Below are positions 28,742-37,511 of a DNA stretch of 64,000 nucleotides, piece after piece. Numbering within the stretch: the first letter of the stretch is position 1; the number at the start of each line of letters is the position of its first letter. Made by a program: the position numbers and the translations under genes. The notes under the pieces were generated by a model that was not told the origin of the DNA, made no database searches, and saw nothing but the letters and a program-made list of their open reading frames with translations. Source of the stretch: Clostridiales bacterium. GTDB lineage: Bacteria; Bacillota; Clostridia; Lachnospirales; Lachnospiraceae. The stretch spans positions 1 to 64,000 of the forward strand of contig JAAYNV010000024.1 in the NCBI GenBank assembly GCA_012520645.1, in the 5' to 3' direction.

Positions 28742-29392
28742 TTACGCTACAAACCGATACATAAAGATAAAGTGGCAGATGCTTCCGCCCATTACAAACA
28801 AATGAAATACCTCATGGGACCCAAAGTTAACATGCTTTGCATTAAAGATCGGCAGCTTTAACGCATAAATCACACCGCCTATCGTATAGATTACACCACC
28901 GCCAAGCAGCCACAGAAATGCTTCCCGCGGAAGTGTACTAAGCAGCTGTCCGAACACCGCCACACATACCCAGCCCATTGCAATATAGATTACGGAAGAA
29001 AACCACTTCGGGCAGGTAATCCAAAGCGCCTTAATCAACATGCCTGCCAATGCGATGCCCCATACCACTGCCAGCAGCGTATATCCGATTTTACCTCCCA
29101 GCACGATCAGACATACCGGTGTATAAGATCCCGCAATCAATACAAATATCATCATATGATCTACTTTTCTAAATACTTTAAGCACTTTATCCGAAACGGT
29201 TACGGAGTGGTACATTGTACTCGCTCCATATAAAAGCACCATGCTGACCATAAAAACCGCCATCGCAAGAAAGGTTGTGGCACTGCCGGATATCCCCGCT
29301 TTGACCAAAAGCGGTATTGCCGCAGTAATCGCCATCATCATTCCAATAAAATGTGTAATAGCACTTCCGGGTTCTCGAATCGTTATCTGCAT
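28742..29392 (-). CDS. Hemolysin III family membrane protein
   Basis: A 216-aa seven-helix membrane protein of the hemolysin III/YqfA (PAQR-like) family. Family marks are GASTMYHSV near helix 2, DHMMIFVLIAGSYTP, and the final SHEVFHLFVMGGSICHF with the conserved histidines that bind metal in PAQR proteins. Its true role is unclear, probably membrane homeostasis rather than haemolysis. Transcribed alone: it is bounded by the terminator at 28650 and by the next gene's terminator. Confidence 0.93.
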   Translation of the reverse strand: MQITIREPGSAITHFIGMMMAITAAIPLLVKAGISGSATTFLAMAVFMVSMVLLYGASTMYHSVTVSDKVLKVFRKVDHMMIFVLIAGSYTPVCLIVLGGKIGYTLLAVVWGIALAGMLIKALWITCPKWFSSVIYIAMGWVCVAVFGQLLSTLPREAFLWLLGGGVIYTIGGVIYALKLPIFNAKHVNFGSHEVFHLFVMGGSICHFIFMYRFVA

Positions 29393-29576
29393 TTTTCATT
29401 CCTCCTCTTTTTCCCCACATTTTCCCCATTTTCTACCTGGTTTTTTAAAACCTTTCCACGTAGTTTTAAATACTACTTTCTATGTTTACTAATGCTACTA
29501 CATATTGTATTCATTGTCAACCTGTATTATTCCTATTTTTTCACAGGAAAATGCGTTCCTGTCCGTATTTCTGCAC

Positions 29577-29607
29577 AAAAAAGAGTCCAAAACGGACTCT
29601 CTTTTTT
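29577..29607 (-). terminator. Terminator after relQ
   Basis: AAAAAAGAGTCC, a 5-base loop, GGACTC then TCTTTTTT; the A and T runs flank both sides so it can work in either direction. It lies about 70 bp beyond the relQ stop. Between them is a low-complexity stretch of ATTATTCATT-like repeats (29660-29692). Confidence 0.85.
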
Positions 29608-29676
29608 GCAAATGGTTCCTGTTTCAATTCCAAGTGCCCATCCGCATTCTTCCCAATATTCATCATTCATTATCCA

Positions 29677-30324
29677 TTATTCATTATTCATCTGCCCGCT
29701 CAGACTTTGTACCTCTTCGTTCAGCATAAGCATCCTCGCATCCAGATCCGATACAAGTCTGGCACATTTAACCAGTTCTTCTTTGATATAATCCGGTGCA
29801 TTTCCTTCAAATTTATAATGAATCTTGTGCTCCAGACTCGCCCAGAAATCCATGGCTACCGTCCGGATCTGAATTTCCACCTTGGCATCCACAATCCGAT
29901 CCGACAGAAAGATCGGTACCGTAACAATCATATGGTAGCTCTTATAACCGCTTGGCTTTGGATTTTTAATATAGTCCTTCACAGAAAGAATCCGGATATC
30001 ATTCTGTCTGCCAATCATCTCCGCTATTCGGTAGATGTCCGACGTAAAGGAACAGATTACCCGGATTCCCGCAATATCATTTACATATTGAACCATATTT
30101 TCTATGGTTGACTCATAACCATATTTTTTCAGCTTCTTTACAATGCTCTCCGGGGTTTTAATTCTGGATTTTATATGTTCAATGGGATTATAACGATGAA
30201 CATGTTGAAATTCATCATTTAAAATCTCCAGTTTTGTTCCAATCTCCTTCAATGCTGATGTATATACAAGAATGACCTCTTTCCAGCTATCCACGCCGCT
30301 GTCTCGTTCCGTTTTGAATTCCAT
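29677..30324 (-). CDS. relQ: Small alarmone synthetase (RelQ/YjbM type)
   Basis: A 215-aa stand-alone (p)ppGpp synthetase with no hydrolase or regulatory domains. The synthetase core has IKSRIKTPESIVKKLKKYGY, INDIAGIR-like VNDIAGIRVICSFTSD, NPKPSGYKSYHMIVTVP and VEIQIRTVAMDFWASLEHKI. Such enzymes act as tetramers and often raise alarmone levels in wall stress. A monocistronic gene. Confidence 0.94.
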   Translation of the reverse strand: MEFKTERDSGVDSWKEVILVYTSALKEIGTKLEILNDEFQHVHRYNPIEHIKSRIKTPESIVKKLKKYGYESTIENMVQYVNDIAGIRVICSFTSDIYRIAEMIGRQNDIRILSVKDYIKNPKPSGYKSYHMIVTVPIFLSDRIVDAKVEIQIRTVAMDFWASLEHKIHYKFEGNAPDYIKEELVKCARLVSDLDARMLMLNEEVQSLSGQMNNE

Positions 30325-30565
30325 ATCCTTCCTCCACAGTTCTCCTTATCCTGCGCTCCGCACACGATGCCTTCGGCAGATGCCATTCGGCAGTATAATC
30401 TCTATTAGTATTATACCATATTCCCATCATGAAATGTACAACTTTCACAATATTTTAATTATTTTTTCACATTTATTGTAAAACTTTGAAAAAATGACGG
30501 GAGTATTGTTTTTTGCACGGAAATTATATAAGATAAAAACAGCTGAAGAATACGGAGGAAAAGAT

Positions 30566-30829
30566 ATGCGCATCTGGTTTAAGGAATTTAAAGACAATCG
30601 AATGCTTTGTGATACCGTCATTGAGCGAAGCGAAGATGATACACGCACTCACAAAATTTTTGCCGCATTGGATGACGCCTGTTATCAGTTCGACCTTGGC
30701 AAGCCCATCTGGCTGGATGCTACCGTTACCGAATTCAAGCGCCATTCCAAGGCACGCTTCACACAGGACAATTTTGTGGAACCAATCGACTTTGATTATC
30801 TGGAAATACATGTAATCGAAGAGGACTGA
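30566..30829 (+). CDS. Small conserved-looking protein, unknown
   Basis: An 87-aa acidic soluble protein (MRIWFKEFKDNRMLCDTVIE at the start) with mixed alpha/beta pattern and an FDYLEIHVIEED end. There is no signal peptide or metal motif. The start is supported by GGAGG 7 bases upstream, and a possible promoter TTGTTT, 17 bases, TAAGAT precedes it. I do not recognise a function. The gene ends inside the stem of a strong hairpin (30821-30856). Confidence 0.75.
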   Translation: MRIWFKEFKDNRMLCDTVIERSEDDTRTHKIFAALDDACYQFDLGKPIWLDATVTEFKRHSKARFTQDNFVEPIDFDYLEIHVIEED

Positions 30830-30856
30830 CTGCCAATTCTGCGGCATTCAGTCCTC
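30821..30856. terminator. Hairpin between the 87-aa gene and the GH3 gene
   Basis: GAGGACTGA / TCAGTCCTC perfect 9-bp outer stem with an inner TGCC/GGCA stem, including the stop codon of the small gene. Only a weak T-rich tail follows on the plus strand. It lies between converging genes and may serve both. Confidence 0.75.
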
Positions 30857-30875
30857 TTCCCTTGTTCTTATTTTT

Positions 30876-33017
30876 CTACAGCTCTACTTCCAACCGGACA
30901 GGAGTCGTTCCCGTAAGTTCTATACTTCTCTCATCAGGCTGTGATATGCCTGCATATATTTCAAACCTTCCCTTTTCCAAAAGACGCTCTCCTGCATCAT
31001 CGACTACCGTAAAAGCCCGCTCTGCGATATCAACGACGGCTTCACATTTTTCACCCGCACCAAGATGCAGCCGTTTGAAACCGCACAACACCGGATTCGG
31101 CGCTGCATATTTTGAGTCCATGCTGCGAATATAAATCTGCAGCACTTCATCCGTTTCCGCCCTACCCGTATTTTCCAGAACCGCACGCACTCTGATCCGC
31201 GCAGATTTTTCCGCACTTCCGCTCTCTGCCCCATCACCATATGAATGATCAGCGTTCTCCACGAAAGCCTCTGTAACCTCTGTTCTTCCATAGGTCAGAC
31301 CATATCCAAACGGAAACTGCCCTTTCTCTTTCATATAGCGATAGGTACGCCCCTTCATGCTATAATCCTCAAATTCCGGCAGTTCCTTAAGACTTTCATA
31401 AAAAGTAACCGGAAGCTTTCCGGATGGTGATACCTCACCAAACAAAATATCTGCTGCACTTTTACCCCCTCGTGCTCCAGGATACCAAAGCTGCACCACC
31501 GCATTAAAATGTTCCGCTGCAAACCCAAGATCCATCGCACTGCCAGTCATCAGACAAAGTATTACCGGTTTTTTGGTCTGTGCAACCGCCTCCAACAATC
31601 TGCGCTGCGGCGCCGGAAGCTGCAGATCGATTTTGTCTCCGGACGCATAACTGTTACCCGTATCTCCTTCTTCGCCCTCTAACGTCTCATCCAAACCGAC
31701 GCAAAGAACTACCACGTCGCTGTGCAGTGCCGTAATCTTAGCTTCCGCAATACGGTCATCTTCAAAAGCCAACGGCTCCGTCCTGTCTCCTGCCAGCTGA
31801 CATCCTTCCGAATAAAGGATTCGCACCTTTCCTTCCGTATAATTGCGAATACCCTCCAATACCGTAATATATTCCGAAGCCGTACCATGATAATTTCCAA
31901 TTAGCGCCTTCCGGCTGTCCGCATTCGGTCCAATCACACCTATTGTTTTGATTTCTTCCTTATTCAAAGGCAGTATACCGTCATTTTTAAGCAATACAAT
32001 GCTTTCCTCTGCCGCCCGCTCTGCCAGTCTTTTGTGCGCTTCACAGTCTACCACCTCATACGGTATACTGTCATACTCGCTTCCGTCAAACATTCCAAGC
32101 AGAAAACGTGTGGTAAACAGCCGCACTGCCGCCTGCGTGATTGCCTCCTCGGTCACAAGTCCCTCTTCATAGGCACTTAATATATGAAGATATGTATTGC
32201 CACAGTTTAAATCGCAGCCGGCATTTAATGCCATAGCTGCCGACTCCCTGGCGGAAGAAGTAACCATATGTCTTTCATGAAAATCACGGATTGCCCAGCA
32301 GTCTGAAACAAAATGTCCTTCAAAGCCCCATTTTTCCCTCAAAATATCCTGAATCAGTATCTTGCTGCCACAGCACGGTTCCCCATTCGTCCGATTGTAA
32401 GCGCCCATCACTGCTTCCACACCCGCTTCTTTTACAAGCGCCTCAAATGCCGGAAGATAGGTATCCTCCATATCCTTCGGTGTTGCTTTCGCATTGAACT
32501 CATGACGCAGCGCCTCCGGTCCGGAATGGACAGCATAATGTTTGGCGCAGGCAGCCGCCTTCATATGTTCCCCATTTCCCTGCAGCGCTTTTACATAAGC
32601 CACACCAAGTCTGGAAGTCAGGTAGGGATCCTCTCCATAAGTCTCATGCCCGCGACCCCATCTCGGATCTCTGAAAATATTGACATTCGGTGACCAGAAG
32701 GTCAGTCCTTTATAGATATCCCGGTCCCCACATCCGGCATAGGCATTGTACTTCGCCCTTCCTTCCGTAGCCACACAATCTGCCATCTCTGCGATCAATT
32801 TCTCATCAAAGGCTGCCGCCATGCCAATCGCCTGCGGAAAAACAGTCGCTGTTCCAGCCCTTGCCACTCCGTGTATCCCCTCATTCCACCAATTATATGC
32901 CGGTATATTAAGCCTCGGGATAGCCGGTGCATTATAGCTGAGCTGCCCTGCCCGCTCCTCTATAGTCATTTTCCCCACAAGCTCTTCCGCTTTTCTTTTT
33001 GCCTCTTCTCTGTTCAT
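30876..33017 (-). CDS. GH3 beta-xylosidase/beta-glucosidase
   Basis: A 713-aa glycoside hydrolase family 3 enzyme that removes beta-linked sugars from oligosaccharide ends. Domains are the TIM barrel (TFWSPNVNIFRDPRWGRGHE, KHYAVHSGPE, nucleophile aspartate in FVSDCWAI), the alpha/beta sandwich (acid/base region around GVIGPNADSRKALIGNYHG) and a C-terminal fibronectin III-like domain. The TFWSPNVNIFRDPRWGRG pattern is typical of the xylosidase-like branch and fits the neighbouring GH43. No signal peptide, so it acts on imported sugars. Start ATG 33015-33017 with AAAGGA upstream; a longer start at 33056 lacks a good site. Last gene of the ABC operon. Confidence 0.92.
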   Translation of the reverse strand: MNREEAKRKAEELVGKMTIEERAGQLSYNAPAIPRLNIPAYNWWNEGIHGVARAGTATVFPQAIGMAAAFDEKLIAEMADCVATEGRAKYNAYAGCGDRDIYKGLTFWSPNVNIFRDPRWGRGHETYGEDPYLTSRLGVAYVKALQGNGEHMKAAACAKHYAVHSGPEALRHEFNAKATPKDMEDTYLPAFEALVKEAGVEAVMGAYNRTNGEPCCGSKILIQDILREKWGFEGHFVSDCWAIRDFHERHMVTSSARESAAMALNAGCDLNCGNTYLHILSAYEEGLVTEEAITQAAVRLFTTRFLLGMFDGSEYDSIPYEVVDCEAHKRLAERAAEESIVLLKNDGILPLNKEEIKTIGVIGPNADSRKALIGNYHGTASEYITVLEGIRNYTEGKVRILYSEGCQLAGDRTEPLAFEDDRIAEAKITALHSDVVVLCVGLDETLEGEEGDTGNSYASGDKIDLQLPAPQRRLLEAVAQTKKPVILCLMTGSAMDLGFAAEHFNAVVQLWYPGARGGKSAADILFGEVSPSGKLPVTFYESLKELPEFEDYSMKGRTYRYMKEKGQFPFGYGLTYGRTEVTEAFVENADHSYGDGAESGSAEKSARIRVRAVLENTGRAETDEVLQIYIRSMDSKYAAPNPVLCGFKRLHLGAGEKCEAVVDIAERAFTVVDDAGERLLEKGRFEIYAGISQPDERSIELTGTTPVRLEVEL

Positions 33018-33067
33018 AGCAGCATTTCCTTTCCATCCTGTACTTTCCGTCTGCATTTTAACTCAGT

Positions 33068-33931
33068 CTATCCTTTTACGGCACCTGCCGTCAATCCGTC
33101 TACAATCTGGTTACTGAACATACAATAGACTACGATGGTCGGTGCAATCGCGATCACGACCGCCGCAAACATCTGCACATAATTTGTTGCATAAGGTCCT
33201 ACGAAATAGGTCAGGGTAACCGGAAGCGTCTTTTCAGCCGGATCTGAGATAAATACCATGGCAAGCAGCAGTTCATTCCAGTTTGCTACAAATGTCATAA
33301 GTCCCGCTACACATAACCCCGTTCGGGAAAGCGGCAGCGCAATCTTAAAAAAGCATTTATAAATATCACATCCGTCAATACATGCAGCCTCAAACATCTC
33401 CTTAGGCATTCCCTTAAAAAATCCCACCATCAAAAAAATCGTCATCGGCAGAGAAAATGTAATATAAGGAAGCATCAATCCAACCAGAGAATTGGTCAGC
33501 CCCAGTTTGGAAAAACGTACAAACAGAGGGATCAGCACACAATGCACCGGAACCATCATTCCGATCATAAAATAAGTCATGGTCAGTCCCGACATTTTCC
33601 ATTTCATTCTGGCAATCGCAAACGATGCCATAGCCCCCAGAAACAGGCTGACTACCAATGCCACCACGCAGACCAGAAACGAATTGAACATTGCTTTTCC
33701 CAGATATCCCTTTGTCCACGCAAAAATATAGTTGCCAAGCTGCATCACAGACGGCAAACCAAACGGATTTGCAAAGACCTCTGCGTTCGTCTTCAGAGAT
33801 ACATTAAGCATCCACAGAAGGGGGGCAATATAAATAACTACCAAAAGAGCCAGTACCATATAAATCATAATGCTAACAGGGCTGATTCCTTTTTTTGTTC
33901 CGGCTTTTGCCGCGGTTTTTACCGTTTCCAT
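33068..33931 (-). CDS. Sugar ABC transporter permease, MalG type
   Basis: A 287-aa inner component of a carbohydrate uptake (CUT1) importer with six membrane helices. The coupling loop EAACIDGCDIYKCFFKIALP is the EAA motif that contacts the ATPase. Start ATG 33929-33931 has GGAGG 8 bases upstream. It begins 13 bp after the partner permease's stop. No ATPase gene is in the locus, so a shared MsmX-type ATPase elsewhere is likely. Confidence 0.94.
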   Translation of the reverse strand: METVKTAAKAGTKKGISPVSIMIYMVLALLVVIYIAPLLWMLNVSLKTNAEVFANPFGLPSVMQLGNYIFAWTKGYLGKAMFNSFLVCVVALVVSLFLGAMASFAIARMKWKMSGLTMTYFMIGMMVPVHCVLIPLFVRFSKLGLTNSLVGLMLPYITFSLPMTIFLMVGFFKGMPKEMFEAACIDGCDIYKCFFKIALPLSRTGLCVAGLMTFVANWNELLLAMVFISDPAEKTLPVTLTYFVGPYATNYVQMFAAVVIAIAPTIVVYCMFSNQIVDGLTAGAVKG

Positions 33932-33944
33932 TCCTTCACCCTCC

Positions 33945-34832
33945 TTAGCCTTCATAAGTTTCTACCTTAATACATTTATTGATAATAAACGAAACAATGA
34001 GACACATCACCAGCAATACCACGGAAATGGAGCTGGCATAACCATATTTAAAATATTTAAAGCCTTCTTCATACAAATGTGTCGCCAGCACCTCCGATAC
34101 ATGATTGGGTCCGCCCTGTGTCATGTTATATACCAGATCAAAGAATTTCAGTGAACCGATACAGTTTAGCGACAGTGACGTAATCATCATCGGTTTGATC
34201 AACGGAAGCGTCAGATAGCGGAAGCTCTGTATTTTTGACGCGCCATCAATATAAGAAGCCTCATACAGTTCCTTGGATATACCACTGATCTGGGCGATAT
34301 AAAGCATCATGGTCTGACCTACATACTGCCAGAGAGCCACAAATGCAATGACCCACATCGGTAAAACAATAAATCCCTTTGTATCCATCAGCCACATCGG
34401 CCCTTCGATGCCAAACCATGCAAGGATCTGGTTCAGTCCCATTTTGGGGTTGAACAGAAAGGCCCATAAAAGTCCGAGTGCCGCAGAGGAAAGCACACAA
34501 GGCAGATAATAAACATTCTTAAAGAAATTTCTGCCGTGTCCGATATTGGTTAAAAGTACTGCTAAAATCAGACCAATTACCTGTTGGGAAACCGCAGAGA
34601 ATACCATAAAGAACATGGAGTTTTTGACTGCAATACGCATGGTCGCGTCTGCCGTAAATAGTTTCACATAATTTTTCAAACCGACAAATTCAGGTTTTGT
34701 CAGGGCATCATAATCACACAGCGAGTAATAGCACACCTGTAAAATAGGAACAAAAAGAATCAGCGTAAAAAGAAGGAATGCCGGCGCAATAAAGATCATG
34801 ATCGCTTTTTTATCTTTCAGAATTTTTTCCAT
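33945..34832 (-). CDS. Sugar ABC transporter permease, MalF/UgpA type
   Basis: A 295-aa membrane protein with six helices. KAIMIFIAPAFLLFTLILF is the first helix, and EASYIDGASKIQSFRYLTLP is the EAA loop. It pairs with the downstream permease to form the CUT1 channel and lies 84 bp after the binding-protein gene, in a binding protein-permease-permease-GH3 operon. Confidence 0.94.
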   Translation of the reverse strand: MEKILKDKKAIMIFIAPAFLLFTLILFVPILQVCYYSLCDYDALTKPEFVGLKNYVKLFTADATMRIAVKNSMFFMVFSAVSQQVIGLILAVLLTNIGHGRNFFKNVYYLPCVLSSAALGLLWAFLFNPKMGLNQILAWFGIEGPMWLMDTKGFIVLPMWVIAFVALWQYVGQTMMLYIAQISGISKELYEASYIDGASKIQSFRYLTLPLIKPMMITSLSLNCIGSLKFFDLVYNMTQGGPNHVSEVLATHLYEEGFKYFKYGYASSISVVLLVMCLIVSFIINKCIKVETYEG

Positions 34833-34916
34833 GGGGAACCACCTTCCAACATCTTTTTAGCAGAATACGGGACTTTTTAAAGCCCCGTATCCCGTCTGCC
34901 TGTTGTCTGCCGCCTT

Positions 34917-36290
34917 TTATTTCCAGACTTCGTTTGTATAGAAATCCTGTACTTTCTGGAATGCTTCTTCCGAAGTCGCACTTCCCAGGAAAATCTCAAC
35001 CATTGCGTTGTCAAACGTATCGCCGGCTTCGACGCTGTCTAAAGACTCATTATAGAATCCGAAGGAACCTGTCATGTTGCTTAAGATATCCTGTACATAA
35101 GATAACTGCTTCGGAGCCTTATCATAATCGATTTCAATTCCATCCACTACCGGAATTTTACCACCTACTTCAGCGGTATACTTCTGGGCTGTTTCATCGG
35201 TAAAGTATTTCATCAGAGCGATAACGGCATCCTGATGCTCTGTCTTTGAGCTCATAACAAGGTTATCTGTTTTTACGATCATACGGTTCGGATCTGCTCC
35301 GCCTTCTACTGCCGGGAACTGGAACACACCGCATTTCGGCTCAAATTCCGGATTGTTTCCGTTGATCTGTGCAATTGCCCAGGAACCCTGAATCAGCATA
35401 GCTGCTTCTCCGTTATAGAAAGCCGCTGTAGCCTGATCGTTGGAATCGCCTGCTGCTGTCGGCTGGAAGTACTGGGATAACTGTTTCAGCTTTGCTCCTG
35501 CCTCCACAAAGGATGGATCTGTCCATTCCATCTCATGATCAGCAATCTTGGTCAGATTATCCGGTCCGCCAACACGGTCACAAAGATAACCGGCTACCAT
35601 AGAAAGACACCACGGTGTTCCTGCAGAACATGCAACCGGTGTATAGCCTGCAGCTTTAATCTTCTCACAAGCGTCAATCAATTCATCATAAGTCTTTGGC
35701 GGTTCTACACCTGCCTTTTCAAAGATCTCTGTATTATAGAATACACATGCTGCCGCAAAGTTGGTCGGAACTGCCATGATCTTTCCGTCATATGTAATCC
35801 GGTCAAAAATTCCGCCACTGAAGGAATCATACCACTCCTTCTCCTGATCGGTTAAAATGTCTGTCAGATCTGCTGCCACACCCGCCTCTACATACTGTGT
35901 CAGATTCGGTCCCGGATTACAGATGAATAAATCCGGCGCATCGCCTGCTGCAATCAACGCATTTAATTTAGTATCATACTCTTCCAGATTTGTGGTAATG
36001 ACATTACAGTGATAGGTTCCTGCATAGTCACTGTTAAACCGGTCAATGACTTCCTTGTATCCCTTGGTCATCAGATCCTCTGTTGCTTCCAGATCATCCC
36101 AGAACATCCAGGTAATCTCTACTGCATCGCCGGTGGCTGTTTCTTTGCCTGCCAGGGTCTCAGCCGCAGCCGTTTCTGTACTTCCGCCAGATGCCGGTGC
36201 GCTTCCGGTATCCGTTGATACACCGCAGCCCGCAAGAAGTCCTGTAACCATTCCAAGTGATAATAATGCTGACAGTAATTTTTTCTTCAT
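34917..36290 (-). CDS. Sugar-binding lipoprotein of ABC importer
   Basis: A 457-aa extracellular solute-binding protein, family 1. The lipoprotein signal is MKKKLLSALLSLGMVTGLLA with the lipidated cysteine at 22, followed by a serine/threonine/alanine-rich linker. The body has GDAPDLFICNPGPNLTQYVE, AVPTNFAAACVFYNTEIFEK and MLIQGSWAIAQI, typical of oligosaccharide-binding proteins. First gene of the operon, divergent from the AraC gene. The substrate is inferred to be xylo- or arabinoxylo-oligosaccharides from the enzymes nearby. Confidence 0.94.
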   Translation of the reverse strand: MKKKLLSALLSLGMVTGLLAGCGVSTDTGSAPASGGSTETAAAETLAGKETATGDAVEITWMFWDDLEATEDLMTKGYKEVIDRFNSDYAGTYHCNVITTNLEEYDTKLNALIAAGDAPDLFICNPGPNLTQYVEAGVAADLTDILTDQEKEWYDSFSGGIFDRITYDGKIMAVPTNFAAACVFYNTEIFEKAGVEPPKTYDELIDACEKIKAAGYTPVACSAGTPWCLSMVAGYLCDRVGGPDNLTKIADHEMEWTDPSFVEAGAKLKQLSQYFQPTAAGDSNDQATAAFYNGEAAMLIQGSWAIAQINGNNPEFEPKCGVFQFPAVEGGADPNRMIVKTDNLVMSSKTEHQDAVIALMKYFTDETAQKYTAEVGGKIPVVDGIEIDYDKAPKQLSYVQDILSNMTGSFGFYNESLDSVEAGDTFDNAMVEIFLGSATSEEAFQKVQDFYTNEVWK

Positions 36291-36471
36291 GTTGTCCCTC
36301 CCAATTTTTGAATCCTGTCATCAAGTTTCTTTACACTTGTACTTTATCACACCATCTCTTCCACATCTTTCGAATAGTTGCCTTACAATTATCAATTATT
36401 GCTATTCATTTTATCCTTTTCATTACCGATTTGTTATTTTGAACTAATATCACTTACAGATTTATTGCATT

Positions 36472-36500
36472 TTGCACAAATTGGCTTTGTTTTTTATAAT
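36472..36500 (+). promoter_or_regulatory. Promoter of the AraC-type gene
   Basis: TTGCAC (36472-36477), 17 bases, TATAAT (36495-36500), giving a leader of about 105 bases. The 323-bp divergent gap 36291-36613 is AT-rich; I saw no clear AraC half-sites or catabolite-response element, but the gap is the expected control region for both directions. Confidence 0.75.
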
Positions 36501-36613
36501 ATATATTTACTTTTTGTATTGTAATTGTTAATATTCTCATAAATAATCCGTTGTTTTTATTTTAATATAAAGCAATATTTCAATATTAAAAATTGTGAAA
36601 GGAAGGGATTTAC

Positions 36614-37471
36614 ATGATTGAAAATCTGAAAGGAATCTATGAGACCGTCAACTTCCGTCAGAATACAAACCTGCGGCTATATGATAATGATAAATTCGAA
36701 AATTATCCACCGCACTGGCATACTCCCATGGAAATCATTATGCCGCTCGAAAATATTTACACGGTGGAATGCTGCGAACGCACCATTGTACTAAGAGAAC
36801 AGGATATTATTTTTATCTGCCCGTGCTGTCTGCACAGATTATATGCACCAGAACACGGAAGACGCATTATCTTTCAGCCGGACACCGCCATTCTGCGCGA
36901 GATGAAGGATATTGAGACGATTCTCTCCATCCTTTCTCCTGTTATCGTCATCACGCCGGAAGATAACCCGGATATCCATCCGCAGATCCACTCCCTGCTT
37001 CTGGAAATCAAAGAAGAGTATCTGAAAAACTCTTCTCTGGCAGAAGCCGCCATCTACAGCAGACTTCTTTCGATCTTAGTGCTGTTAGGAAGAAGTTATA
37101 CCGAAACCGGAAAACATTTTGATGTTGCCAACACCAAGCAGAAGGAATATACCGAAAAGTTCATGTATATCTGCGATTACATCAGCGCACACTGCACCGA
37201 GGATCTGACTCTGGATTCAGTTGCAGATCTGGCAGGATTCAGTAAATTTCATTTTACCAGACTGTTTAAACAGTTCACCAATGTATCCTTTTATAAGTAT
37301 TTGAACCAGAAACGGATTGCCACTGCCGAGAAGCTTCTGGCAAATCCAGGCTATACTGTAACGGATGTTGCCTTAAATTCCGGTTTTTCCAGTCTTTCTT
37401 CCTTTATCCGCATGTTCAAAATCATAAAGAACTGCACACCAACAGAATTTCGCAGCATGTATTGCAATTAA
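36614..37471 (+). CDS. AraC-family transcriptional regulator
   Basis: 285 aa. The N-terminal cupin-like sensor domain (about 20-110, with HWHTPMEIIMPLENIY and EQDIIFICPCCLHRLY) probably binds a sugar. The C-terminal double helix-turn-helix (about 185-285) has LDSVADLAGFSKFHFTRLFK and VTDVALNSGFSSLSSFIRMF. It lies divergent from the ABC/GH3 operon and 40 bp before the acetylesterase gene, so it most likely activates both when the oligosaccharide is present. Confidence 0.92.
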   Translation: MIENLKGIYETVNFRQNTNLRLYDNDKFENYPPHWHTPMEIIMPLENIYTVECCERTIVLREQDIIFICPCCLHRLYAPEHGRRIIFQPDTAILREMKDIETILSILSPVIVITPEDNPDIHPQIHSLLLEIKEEYLKNSSLAEAAIYSRLLSILVLLGRSYTETGKHFDVANTKQKEYTEKFMYICDYISAHCTEDLTLDSVADLAGFSKFHFTRLFKQFTNVSFYKYLNQKRIATAEKLLANPGYTVTDVALNSGFSSLSSFIRMFKIIKNCTPTEFRSMYCN

Positions 37472-37511
37472 TATGACATCGAATATCAATCCATATGATC
37501 AGGAGGTTTTT

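Noticed and set aside
29660-29692. ATTATTCATT-type repeats after relQ
   Set aside because: Low-complexity AT stretch of about 30 bases between a stop codon and a terminator; no regular unit or pairing that suggests function.
36291-36613. Catabolite-response element in the glycan control region
   Set aside because: No convincing TG-N-AANCG-N-TTNCA match could be read in the AT-rich gap.
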